Part shown: positions 14,506 to 21,142 of the stretch, piece after piece
Layout of the letters: each line of letters starts with the position of its first letter
How positions within the stretch are numbered: the first letter of the stretch is position 1
Assembly (NCBI GenBank): GCA_002717185.1
Contig: PBDC01000092.1
Span: 1-22,562, forward strand
Length of the DNA: 22,562 bases
Direction of reading: 5' to 3'
DNA from: Rhodospirillaceae bacterium
GTDB taxonomy: Bacteria; Pseudomonadota; Alphaproteobacteria; UBA8366; GCA-2717185
Program-made: the position numbers and the translations under genes
The notes under the pieces: model-generated
What the model was told of the DNA's origin: nothing
What the model saw: only the letters and a program-made list of their open reading frames with translations
Databases searched by the model: none

Positions 14506-15768
14506 ATGTCGGATAATGCGCTAACTACAATCGAAAAAGCGCTGGCAATCAATCTTGATCAGTTAAAGTACGGCACTATTGCCGAAATAGGCGCTGGACA
14601 GGAAGTTGCCCGCTGGTTTTTTCAGGCGGGAGCGGCAGCAGGAACCATCGCAAAGACCATGTCTGCCTACGACATGGATTTCAGTGATGCAATTTATGGA
14701 GCAGACGAAAACAGACGTTACGTATCGAGGGCCCGCTGCGAACGCATGCTTGCTCAAGAATACGATTTGGTTGTCTCGCGTATCAAAGATAGGCGGCCGA
14801 AAGGCTCACGTTTTTTTGCATATACCAATACGGTAGCCGCACAAGGCTTCCGCAGGCGCGACGAATGCCATGGTTGGATTGGAATTCGTCTTCCGCAGGC
14901 GTCGGAGTTGGAGCCTGACAATATCGTCTTACATGTTCGCATGCTCGACGACACAAACCTGGAACAGCAGGAAGCACTCGGAATTCTCGGTGTAAACCTG
15001 ATTTACGGTGCTTTGTTGTACGCCGAAGATCCGGAACGTCTTATACGTAGCTTGTTAGACAACCTGAAAACAGGACGCATTGAAATCGACTTGGTTGACT
15101 TCAGTGGTCCGGGGCTCGGCCATTTTGAAAATCGACAGATGGCACTCGAACTGGTTAAGGCAAAATTGACGTCGGCGGTTCTTTTTGGACCGGGCGGCAA
15201 AGTGCAGACCCCAGCCAATGTGTTTTATAAGAAGGATGTGATTGTTACGCGCAGCAATTTAGAGCTGTCAGCGGATGTTGAAATTGCGCAATTTGAGGCT
15301 TCAGTGAAACGTTTCGCAACGGAGCGTAAAATTGATCTGTGCCAGGTGGTTCGCTTAGTTGAGATTAACCTGAAGGATTTTTCTAAGGCAGGTGATGTCG
15401 ATACAACGAACTACTTAGACCGTGCCAGACTGTTCGCAGCACATGGGTTTCACGTCTTAATTTCAGATTTTCTGCAATATTATTTAATTCGGCAATTTAT
15501 AGCGCATTACACGCAATCTTCTGTGGGCATTGTCATTGATGTTAAAGGATTTAAGGAAATTATCCGTCCAGAGGCCTACGAAGGGCTTGATGGTGGTATC
15601 TTAGAAGGATTGGGAAAGCTATTTCCGGAGGGCACGACGGTTTATGTCTACCCTAACAAAGAGAGCGGCAAACGTTTAACTCTCGACGAGATGGATATAG
15701 ATGACAGTTTACGTCCTCTGTCGGATTATTTGCGTGGATTGGGCCAACTCATAACGGCTGGCGATTGA
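14506..15768 (+). CDS. Conserved protein of unknown function (420 aa)
   Basis: I recognise this as a widespread conserved bacterial family without established function; names such as 'TonB-dependent receptor' that I recall being attached to relatives are not supported here, because there is no signal peptide, plug or beta-barrel repeat. Conserved-looking blocks are YGTIAEIGAGQEVARWFF (22-39), AAAGTIAKTMSAYDMDFSDA, ECHGWIGIRLP, EALGILGVNLIYGALL, then GGILEGLGKLFPEGTTVYVY near the C-terminus. It looks soluble and cytoplasmic, with alternating alpha/beta character. It lies 134 bases after the CoA-transferase and 70 before the MmgE/PrpD gene on the same strand. The ribosome-binding site is weak (CGGAA). 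GC is lower than in its neighbours by eye. Confidence 0.85.
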   Translation: MSDNALTTIEKALAINLDQLKYGTIAEIGAGQEVARWFFQAGAAAGTIAKTMSAYDMDFSDAIYGADENRRYVSRARCERMLAQEYDLVVSRIKDRRPKGSRFFAYTNTVAAQGFRRRDECHGWIGIRLPQASELEPDNIVLHVRMLDDTNLEQQEALGILGVNLIYGALLYAEDPERLIRSLLDNLKTGRIEIDLVDFSGPGLGHFENRQMALELVKAKLTSAVLFGPGGKVQTPANVFYKKDVIVTRSNLELSADVEIAQFEASVKRFATERKIDLCQVVRLVEINLKDFSKAGDVDTTNYLDRARLFAAHGFHVLISDFLQYYLIRQFIAHYTQSSVGIVIDVKGFKEIIRPEAYEGLDGGILEGLGKLFPEGTTVYVYPNKESGKRLTLDEMDIDDSLRPLSDYLRGLGQLITAGD

Positions 15769-15838
15769 AAATTTACGGTTCATGATCGCTTTGGTTTAGT
15801 CTAACGAATGAAGCACTTGTAAAGGAACCGAGGGGCCT

Positions 15839-17224
15839 ATGAGCATCGCACATGATTTAGCGGAGCGGATCCACGCCATAAAATACGAAAATTTACCGGC
15901 TGACGCGGTACCTTTGGCACAAGCCGCTCTGTTAGATGCGGTTGGCTGTGCTTTTCTGGGTGCGTCCGAAGAGATGTCACATATCGTTGAGAGGATGCCG
16001 GGTTTCGCCGGTGCGGAAGGACCCTGTGCATTGCTCGGTCGCGGTTACCGAACGAATCCACTGGATGCGGTAATGTTCAACGGTATCGCGTCGCATGCGC
16101 TTGATTTTGATGATATGAACGCGACCATGGGTGGTCACCCCACTGTGATGATGATGCCTGTTATATTCGCGCTGGGTGATATTCACGAGTTCAGTGGAAA
16201 AGACGCCCTTTTGGCTTACGTGGTAGGCAATGAGACAATCACGCGGATCGCTCGCGGCGTTCACCCACACCACTATGACAAAGGATGGCATCCGACAGCG
16301 ACGTTAGGCATCTTTGGCACGGTTGCAAGCGCCGCGCGGTTGCTCGATCTCTCAAGAGACCAGACAGCGAACGCGCTATGTATCGCGGCTTCGTTCGCGT
16401 CAGGATTAAAAGCCAATTTCGGTTCAATGACTAAGCCGCTGCATGTTGGGCAGGGCAACCGTAACGGGCTCTATGCTGCTTTTTTGGCCAAAGACGGCTT
16501 CACGGCTAATGCGGACGCTTTTGAGCACAAGCAAGGTTTTCTCGAAGTATTCAATGGATCAGGGACATATGATGCGAGCAAGATGCTGGCGAATTGGGGT
16601 GATCCGTTTGACCTTGTCAGCGTCGGCGTCGGTTTAAAGAAGCATCCTTGTTGCGGTTCGACGCACGCCTCGATTGAGGCAACGCTTGATGTGCGAACCG
16701 CGAACGATATCGACCCAAATTTGGTTCAGTCCATCGATGTATTGGTCCATCCGTTGCGGCTGCCGCATACCAACAATCCCGACCCACGCACGCCTCTGCA
16801 ATGTAAATTCAGTCAACAATATGTTGTAGCGCGAGCGCTCATGGATGGTCGTATCCGATTGGCTGATTTTGAGCCTGAAGCCTTTGAGCAAGAAGCGGTG
16901 CGCACGCTTTTGCAGAAAGTCGAAGCGCGCAGCCATGATGGGCCTTTCTCTGAGTTCGCTGCCGAAGTTACCGTGACGATGCAGGATGGAACCTCATTCA
17001 GTGCGTTGAACGATGTCGATATGGGGCGGGGGCTCAATAATCCTATGTCGGAACGCGAATTGTGGGAGAAATTCGAAGATTGTTCCCAGCGCAGTCTTGA
17101 AGCGCATGCCATCCGACCATTATTCGACCGTCTGCAAAGTCTCGATGCTGTCGAAAATTTACGTGAGGTTACGGCTATGATGTTGCATCCGCACACCCAG
17201 GGAAAGAGCGTCGCGGCGGAATAA
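15839..17224 (+). CDS. MmgE/PrpD family protein (461 aa)
   Basis: Members of this family are cytoplasmic dehydratases, decarboxylases or epimerases of short-chain tricarboxylic or dicarboxylic acids: 2-methylcitrate dehydratase, cis-aconitate decarboxylase, iminodisuccinate epimerase. Seen here are an N-terminal helical domain (ALLDAVGCAFLGASEE; FNGIASHALDFDDMNATMGG), the GWHPTATLGIFGTVASAARL block, the hallmark MTKPLHVGQGNRNGLYAAFL, and a C-terminal lid-domain block KKHPCCGSTHASIEATLDV. The length fits the family. ATG 15839 has AAAGGA and GAGGGG upstream. With the upstream CoA-transferase it forms a plausible acid-catabolism pair, although PrpD-type enzymes usually act on free acids, so the order of steps is unclear. 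The exact substrate is not deducible. Confidence 0.9.
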   Translation: MSIAHDLAERIHAIKYENLPADAVPLAQAALLDAVGCAFLGASEEMSHIVERMPGFAGAEGPCALLGRGYRTNPLDAVMFNGIASHALDFDDMNATMGGHPTVMMMPVIFALGDIHEFSGKDALLAYVVGNETITRIARGVHPHHYDKGWHPTATLGIFGTVASAARLLDLSRDQTANALCIAASFASGLKANFGSMTKPLHVGQGNRNGLYAAFLAKDGFTANADAFEHKQGFLEVFNGSGTYDASKMLANWGDPFDLVSVGVGLKKHPCCGSTHASIEATLDVRTANDIDPNLVQSIDVLVHPLRLPHTNNPDPRTPLQCKFSQQYVVARALMDGRIRLADFEPEAFEQEAVRTLLQKVEARSHDGPFSEFAAEVTVTMQDGTSFSALNDVDMGRGLNNPMSERELWEKFEDCSQRSLEAHAIRPLFDRLQSLDAVENLREVTAMMLHPHTQGKSVAAE

Positions 17225-17297
17225 AGTATCCAGCCAAACATCATATTCAGGCGTTTATAAGTAGCGCTCAAATTTAGTTTGCGCAGTTAAAGAAGTA

Positions 17298-18482
17298 TCA
17301 ATAAGGCTCTCTAACGAAGATGAAGGTTGTGCCAGTGACAAGCGGGGCGCTGGCGCCAACGAAAGAAACGTTGGCATGCTCTACTTGGCGGCTGCCAGCA
17401 CGGCCAGAAGCCTGCAGCGCGCCCTCGATGATATGCCAGAGCCCATGAATGCGGCCGGTACCCAGGCTGCCACCGAAAGTGTTTAGTGGCAACTCGCCGT
17501 CAAGTTCAATACGACCGTCCTGTATGAAGTCCAAAGCCTCGCCTTCACCACAGAATCCATATGATTCCAGTCCATATATGACGGATGCAGAGAAACCATC
17601 ATAGATTTGCGCTACATCGACATCTTTCGGTGTGAAGCCGGACCGTTCCCAAGTAAGCTTTGAGGAAGAGCTGCCTCCCAACATGTAGTCGCTGAGACTG
17701 CCAATGCGTCCTGCGACCTCGAAATGAAGCCGCTGACCATAACCAGCGATGTAGGCCGGCGTGGGCTTTAAATCTTTTGCACGATCCGCCGTTGTAAGAA
17801 CGATTGCAACTGCGCCTTGCACAGGGATGTCGCAGTCGAAGAGACAAAACGGGTAGGCCACCATGCGTGAATTGAGATAATCCTCGCGCGTCAGGTTTGT
17901 GCCGTAAAAATAGGCGTGCGGGTTATGCTGCGTGTGTTTGCGCTGGGTGACGGCGAGAGTGGCCATTTTCTCGCGATCTTGGCCGTGCCGTTCTAGCCAG
18001 CGCGTATATGCTACCGCCATGCCCTGGCCCGGCCCACCAAAGCCGTAGGGTGCGGTGAACTGCGTTGGCCCGGCGGCCGTACCTTTGGGCAGGTTCTGAT
18101 AGGTGCCACTAGGGTTGTGCATTGCCCGCCAAACGACGGCGTATTTGCAGACGCCAGCAAGTAATGCGTTGACAGCTTGCTGCACTGCGCCACCGATATT
18201 CACCGAACCAACTTGCATATGCCAGCTTAGGTCCGGCAATTTTAGCATCGCCATCATGCAATTTACGGAAACGATGGAGATACCGTCGACTTCCGCGTGG
18301 CCGGTTGCCGGCAGTTCTGGATAGGTGGACAGCCCGTCGATATCCGCCATCTCAAGGCCGGAATCGGCAACGGCGCCCTTCACCGCTTCAAGCGCGTGCG
18401 CGGCAAGCGGGATGTCTGCCGAGCGCGAAACTTTGGAATAGCCAACGCCGCTTATGGCGATTTTGCATCGGTTCTCCCACAT
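17298..18482 (-). CDS. Thiolase-fold protein, SCP-x/Ltp type, atypical active site (394 aa)
   Basis: The protein has the thiolase fold of lipid-transfer-type (SCP-x, DitF, Ltp2) members. The N-terminal half has ISGVGYSKVSR, DIDGLSTYPELPATG and VGSVNIGGAVQQAVNALLAG (91-110); the reactive Cys normally at the end of the strand before this helix is missing. The HDCF motif of SCP-x thiolases is replaced by YDGF at 294-297 (VAQIYDGFSA). FGGSLGTGRIHGLWH (337-350) keeps a histidine. These changes match the steroid side-chain aldolase Ltp2, a thiolase relative that cuts a C-C bond by retro-aldol chemistry in complex with a DUF35 partner. It follows the DUF35 gene by four bases, with GGAGGT nine bases before its ATG. 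An acyltransferase role is less likely. Confidence 0.88.
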   Translation of the reverse strand: MWENRCKIAISGVGYSKVSRSADIPLAAHALEAVKGAVADSGLEMADIDGLSTYPELPATGHAEVDGISIVSVNCMMAMLKLPDLSWHMQVGSVNIGGAVQQAVNALLAGVCKYAVVWRAMHNPSGTYQNLPKGTAAGPTQFTAPYGFGGPGQGMAVAYTRWLERHGQDREKMATLAVTQRKHTQHNPHAYFYGTNLTREDYLNSRMVAYPFCLFDCDIPVQGAVAIVLTTADRAKDLKPTPAYIAGYGQRLHFEVAGRIGSLSDYMLGGSSSSKLTWERSGFTPKDVDVAQIYDGFSASVIYGLESYGFCGEGEALDFIQDGRIELDGELPLNTFGGSLGTGRIHGLWHIIEGALQASGRAGSRQVEHANVSFVGASAPLVTGTTFIFVREPY

Positions 18483-18486
18483 GAAC

Positions 18487-18921
18487 TTAGACCTCCATGT
18501 CGGCCAGTTTGAATTGTGGCAGAGTGATGTCGTCGTTCAGCGATTCAAACACCACCTCCACTCGCCGTCCAACCTTGGCCTCGGTGTGAGGCACACCGAG
18601 CAGGTTGCCCGCCATTAGCGCACCAGGAGCTTCATCTAGTTCGACCACGATGCTTGCGTAGGGAACGGCTGATGCGAAGCGCTTGTCACCAGTATGATGC
18701 ATAAAGGTATAGGCGTAGATCGTGCCGCTACCGCCGACCGGCTCGAACTTGAGATTAATACTCATGCAATTGAGACAGGTGGGGTAGGGGGGATGCTGGA
18801 AATGCCCGCAGTCCTGGCAACGTTGCAACTCCAAACGCCCATACTTCGCTGCATCCCAAAAGGGCTTTGTCCACTGGTCCGGTACCGGCAACGGTCGGGT
18901 GACGCCGCTCCAATCGCTCAT
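18487..18921 (-). CDS. DUF35 OB-fold / zinc-ribbon protein (144 aa)
   Basis: This is a partner subunit of thiolase-fold enzymes. An N-terminal helix (TKPFWDAAKYGRLELQRC) leads into a rubredoxin-like zinc ribbon with Cys35, Cys38, Cys49 and Cys52 (CQDCGH...CLNC), followed by an OB fold (GSGTIYAYTFMHH; SIVVELDEAPGALMAGNLLG; VGRRVEVVFE). DUF35 proteins pair with SCP-x/Ltp proteins such as Ltp2-ChsH2 and often stabilise the complex and help bind the acyl-CoA. Here the gene directly precedes the thiolase-like gene in one transcript. The start is ATG at 18919-18921, with GGGAG nine bases upstream; a TTG two codons earlier would sit too close to it. Confidence 0.92.
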   Translation of the reverse strand: MSDWSGVTRPLPVPDQWTKPFWDAAKYGRLELQRCQDCGHFQHPPYPTCLNCMSINLKFEPVGGSGTIYAYTFMHHTGDKRFASAVPYASIVVELDEAPGALMAGNLLGVPHTEAKVGRRVEVVFESLNDDITLPQFKLADMEV

Positions 18922-18968
18922 ACTCAAATTCTCCCGCCATTCGAATATTCAGTAGCCTAGAATTTTTT

Positions 18969-18985
18969 CACTGTTCTCGACAGTG
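18969..18985. promoter_or_regulatory. Small palindrome CACTGT-N5-ACAGTG between divergent genes
   Basis: A perfect six-base inverted repeat with a five-base spacer lies in the 132-base gap between the DUF35 (minus) and GMC dehydrogenase (plus) genes. It is not followed by a T-tract on either strand, so it is not a terminator; it fits the size of a dimeric repressor operator. No regulator is encoded in the window. Confidence 0.35.
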
Positions 18986-19053
18986 GGAGGGTTAGGGTGC
19001 GTGCATTTAAAATGATAACGTTGCGTCGGCAACCAATCTGATAGGAGCCCTAT

Positions 19054-20658
19054 ATGTCCGATGATCCCGTTGACGTTCTGATCATCGGCGCCGGTGCGTC
19101 CGGTGCAGCTATGGCTTGGAGCCTGGCGGAAACGAAGATGCATATCGTCTGCCTGGAGCAGGGCGGACTAATGAACCCTCTGGAATATCCAAGCACTGAG
19201 CGTCATTGGGAGGCTCGCGCCCAGGGTGACATGGCAATTAGCCCAAATATCAGGGCTTTGCCGACAGACTATCCTATCAACGATGATAACTCGCCCATCA
19301 AGGTCGCAAACTTCAACGGTGTCGGCGGTGGCACAGTGCTTTACGCAGGCCATTATCCTCGTTTTCATCCCTCGGATTTTCGAGTCAAAAGCCTTGATGG
19401 GGTGGCAGATGATTGGCCGATTGATTATGAGACACTCGCGCCTTATTACGGTGAAAACGACCGGATGACGGGTGTGGCAGGGTTACATGGAGACCCGGCG
19501 TATCCGCGGGACAATGCTCATAGACTGCCGCCACTGCCGCTTGGTAAGTCGGGGCAACTGTTGGCAAAAGGTTTTAATAAACTCGGATGGCATTGGTGGC
19601 CGTCGGACACAGCAATCGTAACCGAGGAATATGACGGCCGTGCAGCCTGCATTAATCTAGGCGCGTGTGGTAGCGGATGCGCGCAGGGTGCAAAGGGCAG
19701 CGCTGACGTTACTTACTGGCCGCACGCACTGCGTGCAGGCGTAGAGTTGCGTACCCATTGTCGCGTTAGAGAAATTACCGTTGGCGATGATGGAATGGCG
19801 AGCGGTGCAATTTATTACGACGCTCTTGGCGAAGAAGTTGAAATCAAAGCTCATGTCGTCGTTATAGCTTGTAACGGTGTTGGGACACCGCGACTGTTAC
19901 TCAATTCCACTTCAACGCAGTTTCCTGATGGTCTGGCTAATAATAGCGGCCTCGTTGGCAAAAATTTGATGTTCCATCCCTACGCACAGATCATTGGTGT
20001 TTTTGAAGAAGAAACTGATGGTGGAGCAGGACCGCACAAGGCAATACGCAGTCAGGAGTTTTATGAAACGGACGATGCACGTGGTTATGCTCGTGGCTAT
20101 ACCTTTGAAATACAGCGCGGACACCCTGTCGTTCGCACCGCACATACCGGCTTGCGACAGGGTCGCATTCCTTGGGGCAAGGATCATCACCGGGCATTCC
20201 GTAACCTGTATAAGCGCATGACCGGCATGGTAGCCGTTTGCGAAGATCTTCCAGAACTACAAAACACTGTTACGTTGGATCCTGATTTAAAGGATAGCGA
20301 TGGCATACCCGCTCCTAAAATCAGCTACACCCTGAGCGACAATAGTATCAAAATGATGGATCACGCTGTCTCTCACGCGACGGAAATTTTAGAGGCCTCT
20401 GGTGCAATTGACGTAATGAGTGAAACTCCCATCCGACATGGCGGCTGGCATCTAATGGGAACGGCACGTATGGGCGCAAACCCTGAACAATCGGTAGTCA
20501 ACGAATGGGGGCGTTGCCACGATATTCGTAACTTGTTTATCGTTGATGGCAGTATTTTTGTTACCAGTGCAGGTGTAAATCCGACCAGTACGATACAGGC
20601 CCTTGCGCTTTACGTAGCGGATCAGATGAAAAATCGATTGACAAATTTATTCGATTAG
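19054..20658 (+). CDS. GMC-family dehydrogenase with iron-sulfur-type cysteine motif (534 aa)
   Basis: This FAD flavoprotein of the glucose-methanol-choline family belongs to the group containing gluconate 2-dehydrogenase and bacterial FAD-dependent glucose or sorbitol dehydrogenases. FAD binds at VLIIGAGASG (GAGASG 12-17) and at NFNGVGGGTVLYAGHYPRF (87-104). The active-site His is His466 in GGWHLMGTARMG, with Asn509 in VNPTSTIQAL; NLFIVDGSIF precedes it. Cys199, Cys205 and Cys209 form Cys-x5-Cys-x3-Cys, the spacing used for the [3Fe-4S] cluster of the Burkholderia glucose dehydrogenase catalytic subunit. It oxidises an alcohol or sugar and passes electrons to another carrier. AGGAG six bases upstream supports ATG 19054. 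The subunit-3 gene follows with almost no gap. The substrate is unknown. Confidence 0.92.
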   Translation: MSDDPVDVLIIGAGASGAAMAWSLAETKMHIVCLEQGGLMNPLEYPSTERHWEARAQGDMAISPNIRALPTDYPINDDNSPIKVANFNGVGGGTVLYAGHYPRFHPSDFRVKSLDGVADDWPIDYETLAPYYGENDRMTGVAGLHGDPAYPRDNAHRLPPLPLGKSGQLLAKGFNKLGWHWWPSDTAIVTEEYDGRAACINLGACGSGCAQGAKGSADVTYWPHALRAGVELRTHCRVREITVGDDGMASGAIYYDALGEEVEIKAHVVVIACNGVGTPRLLLNSTSTQFPDGLANNSGLVGKNLMFHPYAQIIGVFEEETDGGAGPHKAIRSQEFYETDDARGYARGYTFEIQRGHPVVRTAHTGLRQGRIPWGKDHHRAFRNLYKRMTGMVAVCEDLPELQNTVTLDPDLKDSDGIPAPKISYTLSDNSIKMMDHAVSHATEILEASGAIDVMSETPIRHGGWHLMGTARMGANPEQSVVNEWGRCHDIRNLFIVDGSIFVTSAGVNPTSTIQALALYVADQMKNRLTNLFD

Positions 20659-20686
20659 AATGGGTTTCGGTATTGTGAGAGATACA

Positions 20687-21142
20687 ATGGACATTACTTT
20701 TAGTGAAAAAGATCACCAAATTGTAGCGGTGTTGGCAGAGATGGTAATCCCAAAAAGTGATGAATACTGCACTCCAGGAGCAAGTGACCCCAAAATAGTA
20801 GATAGCATTATAAACGATGCAAATCGACATCCTGATCAATTAATGGAAAGTTTGGAGGCAGTGAAAACGCTAACAAAGGAACAATATGATGTAGAGTTTC
20901 TTGAGCTAGACATGAAAACACAAGAAAAAATTACAATCAATTTCAGATGTAATTATCCTCAGGTTTCCAGGCAATTTGCGAATTTGGTTGCTCAAAGTTT
21001 TTATCGTGATGATCGAGTAATGGAATCAATAGAACTAGAGGTACGACCTCCATACCCAGAGGGGTATGAGGTAGAGCAAGGTGATTGGTCTCTATTGAAT
21101 GGCGTACGTAAACGTAAGCCTTTTTACCGGAGGGATTATTAA
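20687..21142 (+). CDS. Gluconate 2-dehydrogenase subunit-3-like protein (151 aa)
   Basis: This is the small (gamma) subunit that accompanies GMC dehydrogenases of the gluconate type, helping FAD loading and export of the large subunit. The family pattern is seen as ITFSEKDHQIVAVLAEMVIP at the start, then an Asp/Pro-rich turn (GASDPKIVDSI), mid helices, and the aromatic C-terminal part SFYRDDRVMESIELEVRPPY. Family members usually begin with a twin-arginine signal; there is none here, nor in the extension to an earlier ATG at 20660 (which would give 160 residues). ATG 20687 is preferred because homologues start at this point, but its ribosome-binding site is weak. The gene is AT-rich compared with the GMC gene and shares its TAATG end with the next start. 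Confidence 0.82.
   Translation: MDITFSEKDHQIVAVLAEMVIPKSDEYCTPGASDPKIVDSIINDANRHPDQLMESLEAVKTLTKEQYDVEFLELDMKTQEKITINFRCNYPQVSRQFANLVAQSFYRDDRVMESIELEVRPPYPEGYEVEQGDWSLLNGVRKRKPFYRRDY

Noticed and set aside
17225..17297. Hairpin between the MmgE/PrpD and thiolase-like genes as a bidirectional terminator
   Set aside because: The GCGCTCAAA...TTTGCGC stem needs a two-base bulge and has no T-tract.
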